Shown here: piece by piece, positions 37,796 to 47,323 of the stretch
How the letters are laid out: each line of letters starts with the position of its first letter
Position numbering within the stretch: position 1 is the first letter of the stretch
Source of the DNA: Variovorax paradoxus
Lineage (GTDB): Bacteria; Pseudomonadota; Gammaproteobacteria; Burkholderiales; Burkholderiaceae_C
Reading direction: 5' to 3'
Length of the DNA stretch: 64,000 nt
NCBI RefSeq assembly: GCF_022009635.1
Contig: NZ_CP091716.1
Coordinates: forward strand, 573,001 to 637,000
Program-made: the position numbers and the translations under genes
The notes under the pieces: generated by a model
Database searches by the model: none
Told to the model about the DNA's origin: nothing
The model's input: the letters and a program-made list of their open reading frames with translations, nothing else

Positions 37796-38998
37796 ATGAA
37801 CATCGCCGATTCCTTTGCCGACATCTCGCGTTTCGTCGAGATCCGGCGCGACATCCACGCCCACCCCGAGCTCGGTTTCGAGGAACACCGCACCTCCGAG
37901 AAGGTCGCGAAGTTGCTCGCCGAATGGGGCATCGAGGTGCACCGCGGCATAGCCGGCACGGGCCTGGTCGGCGTGCTGCGCAAGGGCACCGGCAACCGCA
38001 CCATCGGCCTGCGCGCCGACATGGACGCGCTGCCGCTGCACGAGGCCAACGAATTCGCCCACAAGTCGACCAACCCCGGCCGCATGCACGCCTGCGGCCA
38101 CGACGGCCACACCACCATGCTGCTGGCCGCCGCGTGGCACCTGTCGCAGCAGGGGCCTGGCGACTTCGACGGCACCGTGCATTTCATCTTCCAGCCCGCC
38201 GAGGAGATGGGCAAGGCCGGTGCCAAGAAGATGATCGACGAGGGCCTGTTCGAGCGCTTCCCGTGCGACGCGGTCTTCGGCCTGCACAACTTTCCGGTGG
38301 GCGACGTGGGCCGCTTCGCGCTCAACGAAGGCGCGCTGATGGCCTCGAGCAACACGTACAAGATCACCGTGCACGGGCGCGGCACGCATGCCTCGATGCC
38401 GCACACGGGCATCGACCCGGTGGCGGCGGTCGTCAACCTCGCGCAGCAGCTGCAGATCATCGTGGCGCGCACCATTCCCAGCACCGAGCGCGCGCTGCTG
38501 GCCGTCACGCAGCTGCAGGGCTCCGACGCGCCCAACGTGATTCCCGACGTGGCCACGGTCGGCGGCACCATCCGCACTTTCTCCATCGAGGCCATCGACA
38601 AGATCGAGGCGCGCCTGCGCGAAGTGGCGGCGGGCGTGGCGGCGGCGCATGGCTGCACGGCCGAGGTGTACTTCAACCGCTCGTCGCCGCCGACCGTGAA
38701 CCACGCGGCCGAGGCGCGCTTTGCCGCGAACGTGATGCGCGAGGTGGTGGGCGACGACATGGTCACCGACAACTTCCCCGCCGTGATGGGCGCGGAAGAC
38801 TTCGCGCACATGCTGCTCGCGCGGCCCGGCTGCTACGCCTTCCTGGGCAATGGCGACGGCGACCACCGGCTCGACGGCCACGGGCCCGGCCCTTGCATCA
38901 TCCACAACACCTCGTTCGACTTCAACGACGAGATCATCCCGATCGGTGCCAGCTACTTCGTGAAGCTGGTGCAGCGCTGGCTGCCGTCGGGCGCCTGA
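37796..38998 (+). CDS. M20 family amidohydrolase (hippurate hydrolase-like)
   Basis: 400 residues. Metal ligands appear in RMHACGHDGHTTMLL (Cys and His pair), EEMGKAGAKKM and HTGIDPVAAV; MGAEDFAHML is the conserved C-terminal block. This subgroup cleaves N-acyl or N-benzoyl amino acids. Followed after 16 bases by a Bug receptor, suggesting uptake and hydrolysis of an aromatic or acyl amino acid. Confidence 0.92.
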   Translation: MNIADSFADISRFVEIRRDIHAHPELGFEEHRTSEKVAKLLAEWGIEVHRGIAGTGLVGVLRKGTGNRTIGLRADMDALPLHEANEFAHKSTNPGRMHACGHDGHTTMLLAAAWHLSQQGPGDFDGTVHFIFQPAEEMGKAGAKKMIDEGLFERFPCDAVFGLHNFPVGDVGRFALNEGALMASSNTYKITVHGRGTHASMPHTGIDPVAAVVNLAQQLQIIVARTIPSTERALLAVTQLQGSDAPNVIPDVATVGGTIRTFSIEAIDKIEARLREVAAGVAAAHGCTAEVYFNRSSPPTVNHAAEARFAANVMREVVGDDMVTDNFPAVMGAEDFAHMLLARPGCYAFLGNGDGDHRLDGHGPGPCIIHNTSFDFNDEIIPIGASYFVKLVQRWLPSGA

Positions 38999-39014
38999 GA
39001 TTCCTTCCCTGTCG

Positions 39015-40019
39015 ATGACGATGAAAAAGAAAGCGGCCCCCACGATGCCTTCGACCCTGTTCACCCGGCGTTCCCTCACCGCGCTCGCAACGGCTGCCGC
39101 GCTCTGTGCCTTCGCACCGGTACATGCGCAGCAGCGCGTGATCCACATCGTCGTGCCCTTCGGCACCGGCGCGGTGCAGGACACGGTGGCGCGCGCGTTC
39201 AACAACGAGCTGGGCGCGGCGCTCGGCGCCAGCGCCATCGTGGAGAACCGCGCGGGCGCGGGCGGCACCGTGGGCGCGGCGATCGTGGCGCGCGCGCCGG
39301 CCGACGGCAACACGCTCATCCTCGCGGCCGCGAGCCACAACATCGCGGGCTTTCTCTACAACAAGCTCAGCTACGACCCGCTGAAAGACTTCGTCGGCGT
39401 GGCCAACGTCGGCAACGCGGGCTATGTGCTGGCGGTGGCCGGCGGCATGGGCGTGTCGAACACAGCCGACTTCATCAAGGAGGTCAAGGCACACCCCGGC
39501 AAGTACAACTACGCCTCGGCCGGCAACGGCAGCGCCACGCACCTCGCGATGGCGTCGTTCCTCGCAAAAGCGGGGCTGCAGATGACGCACATCCCGACCA
39601 AGTCGACCGGCGAGGCCGTCAACGAAGTGCTCGCGGGCCGGGTGCAGGCGGTGATCTCGTCGAGCATCGGCGTGATCGGCTTCCAGGACGACGCGCGCAT
39701 CAAGCTGCTGGCCTCCACCGGCCAGTCGCGCAGCCCCTTCCTGCCCAAGCTGCCGACCGTGGCCGAAAGCGGCCTGCCCGGCTATGCCTTCGATTCGTGG
39801 ATCGGCCTGCTCGCGCCGGCCGGCACGCCCAAGGCGGAAGTCGAGCGGATCAACATCGCGGCCAACAAGGTGCTGGCCGACCCGGCGATCCAGGAGCGCT
39901 TCAAGCGCCTGGGCGTGGAGCCGCGCAGCCAGAGCGCGGAAGAGTTCCAGAAGCTGCTGCGCTCCGACTGGGATGCGATGGGCGCCGTGGTGAAGGCGTC
40001 GGGCGCGAAGATCGATTGA
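39015..40019 (+). CDS. Bug/TctC family periplasmic receptor
   Basis: 334 residues with a signal peptide (basic start, ALATAAALCAFAPVHAQQ). Core motifs HIVVPFGTGAVQDTVARAF, AIVENRAGAGGTVGAAIV and IPTKSTGEAVNEVLAG. Co-directional with the amidohydrolase, so it probably binds that enzyme's substrate or product. No TctAB partner nearby. Confidence 0.9.
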   Translation: MTMKKKAAPTMPSTLFTRRSLTALATAAALCAFAPVHAQQRVIHIVVPFGTGAVQDTVARAFNNELGAALGASAIVENRAGAGGTVGAAIVARAPADGNTLILAAASHNIAGFLYNKLSYDPLKDFVGVANVGNAGYVLAVAGGMGVSNTADFIKEVKAHPGKYNYASAGNGSATHLAMASFLAKAGLQMTHIPTKSTGEAVNEVLAGRVQAVISSSIGVIGFQDDARIKLLASTGQSRSPFLPKLPTVAESGLPGYAFDSWIGLLAPAGTPKAEVERINIAANKVLADPAIQERFKRLGVEPRSQSAEEFQKLLRSDWDAMGAVVKASGAKID

Positions 40020-40068
40020 GGTGTCGGGTTCAACGGCTTGGGCTTGTGTGGAGGAAATACAAGCGCAG

Positions 40069-40131
40069 GCCGATATTCCGTAAAAATACGGCAAAGCCGA
40101 TATTTTGACAAAACAAGCCAAGGCCGATATT
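40069..40131. promoter_or_regulatory. Three GCCGATATT repeats in the hipBA promoter
   Basis: GCCGATATT at 40069-40077, 40096-40104 and 40123-40131, an exact 27-bp period; the last ends 11 bases before the hipB start. CCGTA-N4-TACGG between the first two is a further inverted repeat. Such an array suits cooperative HipB binding and autorepression. Confidence 0.65.
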
Positions 40132-40142
40132 CTGAATCCGCC

Positions 40143-40604
40143 ATGGACTATCCCCTGCGCTTCGTCGACCAGCTGCGGCCCCACCTCAAGGCCCTACGGA
40201 AGCAGCGCGGCCTGACGCAAGCGCAGGCCGGTGCCCTCATTGGCGTCAGCCAGGCCCGCGTCGCGGAAATCGAAGCGAACCCCGGCGCGGTCAGCTTCGA
40301 GCAGCTGATGAAGCTGCTGTCGGCGCTGGGGGCATCCTTCTGCTTGCGCGACGAAGCGGTGCCCGGCGGCGTGCTCGTCGCCGCGGAAGAGCCCGCGCTG
40401 TACGACGCCGTGAAGCTCCCGCCCGGCCCGTGGACCGCCACGCAGATGAGCGACCAGTCGGTGCTGGTGCGCCTTGAAGAATCCGAATCGCCGGGCGCGC
40501 CGGGCGAATCGCTTCGCGCGCTGCAGGCGCTGAACCCCGGCAAGGACATCAAGCCCACGTCGCGCAGGAGCTTCGTCGTGCGGCCGAAGAGGGAGTCCTG
40601 GTGA
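40143..40604 (+). CDS. hipB: HipB-like antitoxin and repressor
   Basis: 153 residues from ATG at 40143. XRE helix-turn-helix at about 10-65 (LRKQRGLTQAQAGALIGVSQ). The C-terminal 75 residues are Pro/Glu/Ser-rich and longer than in E. coli HipB. It overlaps hipA by four bases. Binds the HipA kinase and the operator repeats upstream. Confidence 0.88.
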   Translation: MDYPLRFVDQLRPHLKALRKQRGLTQAQAGALIGVSQARVAEIEANPGAVSFEQLMKLLSALGASFCLRDEAVPGGVLVAAEEPALYDAVKLPPGPWTATQMSDQSVLVRLEESESPGAPGESLRALQALNPGKDIKPTSRRSFVVRPKRESW

Positions 40605-41926
40605 CGCAGGCCCTCGACGCCTGGATGAACGGAGAGCGCGTAGGCACCTGGATCGTCGAACGCGGCGCCCATTCCTTCCGCTACGACGCGGGCTGGCTGG
40701 AATCGCCCCGGCGGCGCTCGCTGTCGCTGTCGATCCCGCTGAACAGCACGCTCGAGGTGCGCGGCGAGGTGGTCCGCAACTACTTCGACAACCTGCTGCC
40801 CGACAACGACAGGATCCGCGCGCGGCTGCGCAATCGCTTCCGGCTCAAGGACAGCACGGCCTTCGGCCTGCTCGAAGCCATCGGCCGCGACTGCGTGGGC
40901 GCCGTGCAGCTGCTGCCCGAGGGGGCCGTGCCGGAAGGCTGGAACGCCATCGACTGCGAGCCGCTGAACGAAGCGCAGATCGCCGAGCTGCTGCAGGCCG
41001 TGCCGTCGGAAGACGCACCGCAAGGCATGCGCGACGAAGACCTGTTTCGTATCTCGCTGGCCGGCGCGCAGGAAAAGACGGCGCTGACGCAATGGAAGGG
41101 CGAATGGTGCCGGCCGCATGGCGCCACGCCCACCACGCACATCGTGAAGCTGCCGCTCGGGCTGATCGGCGGCTCCAGGCGCGTGGACGCCTCCGATTCG
41201 GTGCAGAACGAATGGCTTTGCGCGCAGATCGCCCTGGCCCTCGGTCTGCTGGTGGCGCCGACCTCCATGGCCACCTTCGGCGGCCAGACGGTGTTGATCG
41301 TGGAGCGCTTCGACCGCGAATGGATGAACGGCGGCACCTGGATCGCGCGCCTGCCGCAGGAAGACTTCTGCCAGGCCCTGGGCCTGCCGTCCGACAGGAA
41401 GTACGAGCAGCACGGCGGCCCCGGCATGACGAAGTGCCTGCAGCTTCTGCAAGGCAGCCGCAGCGCCGACGATGGCGCCCGCTTCCTGCTCGCGCAACTG
41501 GCGTTCTTTCTGCTCGCGGCCACGGACGGACACGCCAAGAATTTCTCGATCCATCTGCAGCGCGGCGACGCCTACGAGATGACGCCGCTATACGACGTCA
41601 TCTCGATGTGGCCGTACTTCGGCGATGGCGCCAACCAGTTCCAGCCGCGCAAGGCGGGCCTGGCGATGGCCATCCGCTCGAAGAACGCGCACTACGTGTT
41701 CCAGACCATCCAGGCCCGCCATTGGCATGGCCTGGCCATGAAGAACGGCGGCATCGAGGTCTGGAACGCCATGCTCGGCTTGGTGGCGTCGGTGGACGCC
41801 GCGTTGGGCGAGGTCGAGGCGCTGCTGCCGCCGGACTTTCCCGCGCGCACCTGGGAAGCCGTTTCGCGGGGCATGCGCGGCGAGGCAAGGCGATTCCTCG
41901 CGGAGGTCGACGGCATCGCCGTGTAG
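40601..41926 (+). CDS. hipA: HipA-like serine/threonine kinase toxin
   Basis: 441 residues from GTG at 40601 in the GTGA overlap with hipB. N-terminal couple_HipA domain, then the kinase core: SLAGAQEKT (152-160) as the phosphate-binding and autophosphorylation loop, ATDGHAKNFSI with catalytic Asp309 and Asn314, and LYDVIS with metal-binding Asp332. All catalytic residues are intact. In E. coli the target is glutamyl-tRNA synthetase, leading to growth arrest; the target here is not known. Confidence 0.92.
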   Translation: MTQALDAWMNGERVGTWIVERGAHSFRYDAGWLESPRRRSLSLSIPLNSTLEVRGEVVRNYFDNLLPDNDRIRARLRNRFRLKDSTAFGLLEAIGRDCVGAVQLLPEGAVPEGWNAIDCEPLNEAQIAELLQAVPSEDAPQGMRDEDLFRISLAGAQEKTALTQWKGEWCRPHGATPTTHIVKLPLGLIGGSRRVDASDSVQNEWLCAQIALALGLLVAPTSMATFGGQTVLIVERFDREWMNGGTWIARLPQEDFCQALGLPSDRKYEQHGGPGMTKCLQLLQGSRSADDGARFLLAQLAFFLLAATDGHAKNFSIHLQRGDAYEMTPLYDVISMWPYFGDGANQFQPRKAGLAMAIRSKNAHYVFQTIQARHWHGLAMKNGGIEVWNAMLGLVASVDAALGEVEALLPPDFPARTWEAVSRGMRGEARRFLAEVDGIAV

Positions 41927-42014
41927 GACGCCGCTGGATTGACAACGCGCTGTCCGCGTCCATGCTCTGCGATGGGTTTCCGCGCATCCTGCGAGGAACA
42001 GAAAAGGATTCCCC

Positions 42015-42752
42015 ATGGACTCGACATCGCCCCTCAACCAGCCTCCCGGAACTCCGGCCGCCAGATCGCCGAAGGCACTGTGGGCCGTGATCGGCGCGCT
42101 GGCGGTGGCCGTGGTCGCGCTGGGCGGTGTGCTGTTGCACAAGCAGTCGCAGGACACGGCGACGAGCGCCGCGGCCTCCCCACCGGTGGCCGCCGCGATG
42201 GCGCCCAAGGCGCCCGACGACTTCAAGCCTGAGCTCATGCCGCCCGCGCCCGCCGTGCCGCCTGCCAGTGCCGGGCCGGCCCCGCAGGCGATGGCTGCCG
42301 CGCCCATGCCTGCTCCCGCGCCTGCCCCGCTGCCGGCACAGGCTATCCAGCCCGGGCCCGCACCCGGTGCCAACGCCCCGGTGGTGGCCGCCGCCACGCC
42401 CGCACCGCCGCCTTGCGCGGTCTGCGGCCGGGTCGAATCCGTCCGGGCGGTGCAGCGCGCCCAGAAAACCACCGGCGTCGGCGCGGTTGCGGGCGGCGTG
42501 GTGGGCGGCCTCGTCGGCAACCAGTTCGGCCACGGCCACGGCCGTGCCGCGACCACCGTGCTCGGCGCGGTCGGCGGCGGCTTCGCGGGCAACGCCATCG
42601 AGAAGCACGTGCGCACGGTCACCGTCTACGAGGTTGGCGTGCGCATGGATAACGGCTCCCTGCGCACGGTGGAGACCAAGAGCGCGCCGCCCATCGGCAA
42701 GCCGGTCACGCTCCGGCGCGGCGTGCTGCGTCCGGCGGACGGCCGCAAGTAG
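42015..42752 (+). CDS. Glycine-zipper 2TM (SlyB/17-kDa antigen-like) membrane protein
   Basis: 245 residues. One N-terminal membrane helix (about 22-42), a long Ala/Pro linker (45-130), a CAVCGRVE pair of Cys, then the glycine zipper (GVGAVAGGVVGGLVGNQFG, later GAVGGGFAGNAIEKH) and a C-terminal strand. Unlike SlyB it lacks a lipobox and is anchored in the inner membrane, with the zipper in the periplasm. Role in envelope stability is inferred. Confidence 0.82.
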   Translation: MDSTSPLNQPPGTPAARSPKALWAVIGALAVAVVALGGVLLHKQSQDTATSAAASPPVAAAMAPKAPDDFKPELMPPAPAVPPASAGPAPQAMAAAPMPAPAPAPLPAQAIQPGPAPGANAPVVAAATPAPPPCAVCGRVESVRAVQRAQKTTGVGAVAGGVVGGLVGNQFGHGHGRAATTVLGAVGGGFAGNAIEKHVRTVTVYEVGVRMDNGSLRTVETKSAPPIGKPVTLRRGVLRPADGRK

Positions 42753-42829
42753 CTCGCCGCGGCGGCCCTGCCTGGGCCGCGATATCACACAAGCCCTCCG
42801 TCCGGAAGAGCGTTTGCCGCACGGATATC

Positions 42830-42858
42830 TTGACGGTATATCGTTAATATATTTAAAG
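42830..42858 (+). promoter_or_regulatory. Promoter and operator of the hydroxyproline operon
   Basis: TTGACG at 42830-42835 is a good -35 box; the -10 side is AT-rich with TTAAAG at 42853-42858 after 17 bases. TATAT-CGTTA-ATATA (42837-42851) is a perfect 5-bp inverted repeat between the boxes, the size of a GntR/FadR operator; the regulator is encoded at the operon's end. Confidence 0.5.
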
Positions 42859-42898
42859 TGCGGCGCTTCCACACCGCACATCCACAAGGAGCGACCAA

Positions 42899-43813
42899 GT
42901 GAGCAATCCCCGCTGGCAAGGCATCTTTCCCGCCGTCACCACCAAGTTCCACGCAGACGAGAGCATCGATGCCGAAGGCACCGCCCGGCACATCGACTTC
43001 CAGATCCGCAACGGCATCCATGGCCTCGTCACCTGCGGCTCGCTCGGCGAAGCCAGCACGCTGACGCTGGAAGAAAAGCTGCAGGTCGCGAAGATCGCGC
43101 TCGAGGCCGCCGACGGCCGCATTCCGGTGCTGGCCAACGTGTCGGAAACCAGCACGCGCGAGGCGCTGCGCTATGTCGATGGCGCCAACAAGCTCGGCGT
43201 GGCCGGCTTCATGGTGATGCCCTCGGTGATCTACGTGGCAGATGCGCGCGAGGCCATGCTCAACGTGCGCACCATCGCCAACGCGGCGCAGAAGCCCATC
43301 ATGGTCTACAACAACCCGGTGGCCTACCGCGTCGACCTGAAGCCGCAGCACATGGTCGAGCTGGCCGACTGCGAATGGATCGCCGCCATCAAGGAAAGCA
43401 CCGACGACATCCGCCGCATCACCGACCTGCGCAACACCGTGGGCGACCGCTACCAGCTGTTCCTGGGCGTGGACGACCTCGCCTACGAAGGCCTGGCGCT
43501 CGGCTGCGACGGCCTGCTGGCCGGCGTTGGCTGCGCCTTCCCGCGCGAGACCGTGGCGCTCTACGACCTCATGAAGGCCGGCAAGTTTGCCGAGGCGCTC
43601 AAGCTCTACCAGTGGATGACGCCGATGCTGCACCTCGATGTGTCGACCAAGCTGGTGCAGAACCTCAAGCTCATCGACCTGCTGGTGGGCGTGGGCACCG
43701 AGCACATGCGCCGTCCGCGCCTGCCGCTCATCGGCGCCGAGCGCGAATTCATCGAAGGCATCGTGAAGAAGGCGCTCGCGACACGGCCTGTTCAATACCA
43801 GTCGGTCATGTAA
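42899..43813 (+). CDS. DapA-family lyase, probable 1-pyrroline-4-hydroxy-2-carboxylate deaminase
   Basis: 304 residues from GTG at 42899, with AAGGAG upstream. Class I aldolase-like barrel: GSLGEAS (47-53), Tyr137 in MVYNNP and the Schiff-base Lys165 in AAIKEST. The family alone does not fix the substrate; the operon with a 4-hydroxyproline epimerase and D-hydroxyproline dehydrogenase does, pointing to conversion of the cyclic imine to 2-oxoglutarate semialdehyde. The dehydrogenase for the semialdehyde is not in this operon. Confidence 0.85.
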   Translation: MSNPRWQGIFPAVTTKFHADESIDAEGTARHIDFQIRNGIHGLVTCGSLGEASTLTLEEKLQVAKIALEAADGRIPVLANVSETSTREALRYVDGANKLGVAGFMVMPSVIYVADAREAMLNVRTIANAAQKPIMVYNNPVAYRVDLKPQHMVELADCEWIAAIKESTDDIRRITDLRNTVGDRYQLFLGVDDLAYEGLALGCDGLLAGVGCAFPRETVALYDLMKAGKFAEALKLYQWMTPMLHLDVSTKLVQNLKLIDLLVGVGTEHMRRPRLPLIGAEREFIEGIVKKALATRPVQYQSVM

Positions 43814-43864
43814 TAACCGCACGGCGTCGCGTTTTTCATCGTCCCCAACCCAGTAGGAAGAAGC

Positions 43865-45007
43865 ATGAAGACAAAAGCAAGCATGGTTTCGTTTCTCGGA
43901 CTCGCGGCGCTTGCCGCAATCACCGTTTCCGGCCAGGTGCAGGCGCAGGAACAGGTGGTCAAGATCGGCCACAGCGGACCGCTGTCGGGCCCCAATGCCT
44001 TCGCGGGCAAGGACAATGAAAACGGCGTGCGCCTCGCCATCGAGGAGCTCAACGCGAAGAAGCTCATGGTCGGCGGCAAGACGCTGAAGTTCGAGCTGGT
44101 CTCCGAAGACGATCAGTGCGACGCCAAGACCGGCGTGAGCGTGGCGCAGAAGTTCGTGGACGACGGCGTGAAGTTCGTCATGGGCCCGTACTGCTCCGGC
44201 GTGGCCATTCCGGCCTCGCGCATCTACAGCGACGGCGGCGTGCTGCTGTCCACCGTGGGCACGAACCCCAAGGTCACGCAGGGCGGCTACAAGAACCTCT
44301 ACCGCATCATCGCCAGCGACAACCAGATCGGCGGCGCGATGGCGGTCTATGCGGCCAAGGTGCTCAAGGTCAAGAAGGTCGGCGTGATCGACGACCGCAC
44401 CGCCTTCGGCCAGGGCCTGGCGGAAGAGTTCACCAAGGAAGCCAAGACGCAGGGCCTCACGGTGGTCGGGCAGGAGTTCACCACCGACAAGGCCGTCGAC
44501 TTCACCGCCATCCTGACCAACATGAAGGCCAAGTCGCCCGAGGCCATCTTCTTCGGCGGCTACGCGCCCCAGGCCGCTCCCATGGCCCGACAGATGAAGC
44601 AGCTGGCCGTGGCCGGCAAGCTGCTGGGCGGCGACACGGTCTGCAGCCCCGCCACCGGCAAGCTCGGCGGCGACGCGGTCAACGACGTGGTGTTCTGCGC
44701 GCAGGGCGGCTCCATCCTCGAGAAGGCACAGAGCGGCCCGGCGTTCAAGGAGAAGTTCAAGAAGCGCTTCAACATCGACGCCGATGCCTACGCCGCCTCT
44801 TACTACGACCAGGTGATGTTCATCGGCGAGTCGATGAAGAAGGCCAACTCCGTCGACCCCGACAAGGTGGGCGCCGAGCTCTACAAGACCACCTACAAGG
44901 GCGTGGCCGCCACCTACGCCTACGACGACAAGGGCAATATGAAGCAGGCGCCGATCACGGTGTTCACCTTCAAGAACGCCGCGCCCGTTCCCCTGGCCAG
45001 CTACTGA
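43865..45007 (+). CDS. Branched-chain-type amino acid ABC transporter substrate-binding protein
   Basis: 380 residues with a signal peptide (about 1-28, ending VQAQE). Type I periplasmic binding fold of the LivK family: [18 protein letters not shown] at the ligand site, [16 protein letters not shown] and [18 protein letters not shown]. Placed inside the hydroxyproline operon, so hydroxyproline is the likely ligand. No permease or ATPase genes lie in the operon; it may plug into a Liv transporter elsewhere. Its stop overlaps the epimerase start. Confidence 0.9.
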   Translation: MKTKASMVSFLGLAALAAITVSGQVQAQEQVVKIGHSGPLSGPNAFAGKDNENGVRLAIEELNAKKLMVGGKTLKFELVSEDDQCDAKTGVSVAQKFVDDGVKFVMGPYCSGVAIPASRIYSDGGVLLSTVGTNPKVTQGGYKNLYRIIASDNQIGGAMAVYAAKVLKVKKVGVIDDRTAFGQGLAEEFTKEAKTQGLTVVGQEFTTDKAVDFTAILTNMKAKSPEAIFFGGYAPQAAPMARQMKQLAVAGKLLGGDTVCSPATGKLGGDAVNDVVFCAQGGSILEKAQSGPAFKEKFKKRFNIDADAYAASYYDQVMFIGESMKKANSVDPDKVGAELYKTTYKGVAATYAYDDKGNMKQAPITVFTFKNAAPVPLASY

Positions 45008-45957
45008 TGGGACCCGGCCGCATGCAGCGCATCCAGGTCATCGACTCTCACACGGGCGGCGAGCCCACGCGCCTGGTGACCGGGGGCTTCCCCGACCTGG
45101 GCAAGGGCAGCATGGCCGAGCGCCGCGCGCTGCTGGCCGAGCGGCACGACAAATGGCGCGCCGCCGCCGTGCTGGAGCCGCGCGGCAGCGACGTGGTGGT
45201 GGGCGCGCTGCTGTGCGAGCCCGTGTCGCCCGACGCCGCCGCCGGCGTGATCTTCTTCAACAACGCCGGCTACCTCGGCATGTGCGGCCACGGCACCATC
45301 GGGCTGGTCGCGAGCCTTGCGCACATGGGGCGCATCGGCGTGGGCGAGCACCGCATCGAGACGCCCGTGGGCACGGTCACCACCACGCTGCATGAAGACG
45401 GCTCGGTGAGCGTGCGCAACGTGCCGGCCTACCGGCACCTGCGGCAGGTGGCGGTCGAGTTGCCGGGCCATGGAACCGTGCGTGGAGACGTGGCCTGGGG
45501 CGGCAACTGGTTCTTCCTGGTGAGCGAACACGGCCAGCGCGTGGCCAGCGACAACCTCGCCGCGCTGACCGACTACACCGCCGCCTTGCGCCGCGCGCTG
45601 GCGGCGCAGGGCATCACAGGCGCCGACGGCGCCGAGATCGACCACATCGAACTCTTCGCCGACGACAGCGAAGGCGCCGACAGCCGCAACTTCGTGCTGT
45701 GCCCCGGCAACGCCTACGACCGCTCGCCCTGCGGCACCGGCACCAGCGCCAAGATCGCCTGCCTCGCGGCCGACGGCAAGCTCGCGCCGGGCGCGGTGTG
45801 GACGCAGGCCAGCGTGATCGGCAGCCGCTTCGAGGCCAGCTACGCGATGGACGGCGACAAGGTCATTCCCACGCTGCGCGGCCGCGCGCACATCAGCGCG
45901 GAAGCCACGCTGCTGATCGACGACGCCGATCCCTTCGGCTGGGGTATCCGGCTCTGA
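45007..45957 (+). CDS. 4-hydroxyproline 2-epimerase (proline racemase family)
   Basis: 316 residues from ATG at 45007, which overlaps the previous stop (TGATG); Met at 45022 is an alternative. Both catalytic bases are Cys: Cys93 in GMCGHGTIG and Cys242 in [10 protein letters not shown]. Two Cys mark the epimerase/racemase, as opposed to the dehydratase with Thr. Converts trans-4-hydroxy-L-proline to cis-4-hydroxy-D-proline, the first step of the pathway. Confidence 0.92.
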   Translation: MGPGRMQRIQVIDSHTGGEPTRLVTGGFPDLGKGSMAERRALLAERHDKWRAAAVLEPRGSDVVVGALLCEPVSPDAAAGVIFFNNAGYLGMCGHGTIGLVASLAHMGRIGVGEHRIETPVGTVTTTLHEDGSVSVRNVPAYRHLRQVAVELPGHGTVRGDVAWGGNWFFLVSEHGQRVASDNLAALTDYTAALRRALAAQGITGADGAEIDHIELFADDSEGADSRNFVLCPGNAYDRSPCGTGTSAKIACLAADGKLAPGAVWTQASVIGSRFEASYAMDGDKVIPTLRGRAHISAEATLLIDDADPFGWGIRL

Positions 45958-45968
45958 CATCGGGCGGC

Positions 45969-47072
45969 ATGGACGCGGATGCCATCGTCATCGGCGCCGG
46001 CATCGTCGGCGCGGCCTGCGCGCATGCGCTCGCGCAGGCGGGGCTGCGGGTGCTGGTGCTCGATGCGCGCATCGGCGGCGCCACCGGCGCGGGCATGGGC
46101 CACCTCGTGGTGATGGACGACAACGCGGCCGAGCTGGAATTGAGCCGCCGCTCCGTCGCGCAATGGCGCGCGCTCGCGCCGCGCATGGGCGAAGACTGCG
46201 CCTACAGCCCCTGCGGCACGCTCTGGATCGCGGCCAATGCCGAAGAGATGGCGGAGGCCGAGCGCAAGCAGCAGCGCCTGCACGCACACGGCATCGACGG
46301 CCGCCTGCTGACCGCGAGTGGACTGGCGCGCGCCGAGCCCGCCCTGCGCAAGGGCCTGGCCGGCGCGCTCGAAGTGCCGGGCGACGGCATCCTCTATGCG
46401 CCCAACGCGGCGCGATGGCTGCTCGCGCAAGCCGCCGACGCGGTGCGCGTCGAGCATGCAAAGGTCGCCGCCATCCAGGACGACGGCACGCTGCGGCTCG
46501 CCGACGGCAGCCGCCGCAGCGCGCCGCGGATCGTGCTTGCCAACGGCATCGAGGCCACGGCGCTGTGCCCCGAACTTCCGATCCGCCCGAAGAAGGGCCA
46601 TCTGCTGATCACCGACCGCTACCCGGGCACCGTGCACCACCAGCTCGTCGAACTCGGCTACGTGACCAGCGCGCACCACAGCGATGGCGATTCGGTCGCC
46701 TTCAACGTGCAGCCGCGCCCCACCGGGCAACTGCTGGTCGGCTCGTCGCGCCAGTTCGACACCACCGATCCGGCGGTCGAGGCGCCGATGCTGGCGCGCA
46801 TGCTCCAGCGCACGCTCGACTACCTGCCGGGGCTCGCGAACCTCAACGCCGTGCGTTCATGGACCGGCATGCGCGCCGCCTCGCCCGACGGCCTGCCGCT
46901 GCTGGGCAGGCATCCGTGGCGCGAGAAGCTCTGGCTCGCGGTCGGGCACGAAGGCCTCGGCGTGACGACCGCGCCGGGCAGCGCGCACCTGCTCGCCGCG
47001 CTGATGACCGGCGCCAAGCCCGATTTCGACGCGGCGCCCTACGCGCCGCGCGGCCTGCGAGGAATGGCATGA
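45969..47072 (+). CDS. D-hydroxyproline dehydrogenase, FAD oxidoreductase (DAO-like) subunit
   Basis: 367 residues. DAO-type FAD-binding start AIVIGAGIVGAACAHALAQAG, a short ATGAGMGHLVVMDD flavin block and GLGVTTAPGSAHLLA at the C terminus. It oxidises the D-amino acid and passes electrons to the two partner subunits. Overlaps the next gene by four bases. Confidence 0.88.
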   Translation: MDADAIVIGAGIVGAACAHALAQAGLRVLVLDARIGGATGAGMGHLVVMDDNAAELELSRRSVAQWRALAPRMGEDCAYSPCGTLWIAANAEEMAEAERKQQRLHAHGIDGRLLTASGLARAEPALRKGLAGALEVPGDGILYAPNAARWLLAQAADAVRVEHAKVAAIQDDGTLRLADGSRRSAPRIVLANGIEATALCPELPIRPKKGHLLITDRYPGTVHHQLVELGYVTSAHHSDGDSVAFNVQPRPTGQLLVGSSRQFDTTDPAVEAPMLARMLQRTLDYLPGLANLNAVRSWTGMRAASPDGLPLLGRHPWREKLWLAVGHEGLGVTTAPGSAHLLAALMTGAKPDFDAAPYAPRGLRGMA

Positions 47073-47323
47073 GCGGCCACACCCTGCTGCACATCGACGG
47101 CCATCTGGTGCGCGTGAAGACGGGCAGTTCGGTGGCCGCCGCGCTGCGCTTGGCCGGTGGCGGCGGCATGGGTGTCGCGCGCACGTCGGTCACGGGGCAG
47201 TCGCGCGCGCCGTTCTGCGGCATGGGCGTTTGCCAGGAATGCCGCGTGCTGGTCGACGGTCGCCGCAGGCTCGCATGCCAGACGGTGTGCGCCGAGGGCA
47301 TGCGCGTGGAGACGACGGAATGA
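47069..47323 (+). CDS. [2Fe-2S] small subunit of D-hydroxyproline dehydrogenase (HcnA-like)
   Basis: 84 residues. Plant-type ferredoxin cluster: Cys50, Cys55 and Cys58 in CGMGVCQEC and Cys70 in RLACQT. This size and pattern are those of HcnA/SoxA-type small subunits. Overlaps both neighbours by four bases, so the three subunits are made in step. Confidence 0.9.
   Translation: MSGHTLLHIDGHLVRVKTGSSVAAALRLAGGGGMGVARTSVTGQSRAPFCGMGVCQECRVLVDGRRRLACQTVCAEGMRVETTE

Noticed and set aside
42899..43813. Dihydrodipicolinate synthase (lysine synthesis) for the DapA-family gene
   Set aside because: Family motifs fit, but the operon is devoted to hydroxyproline breakdown and the sequence around the Tyr and Lys is not diagnostic of DapA itself.
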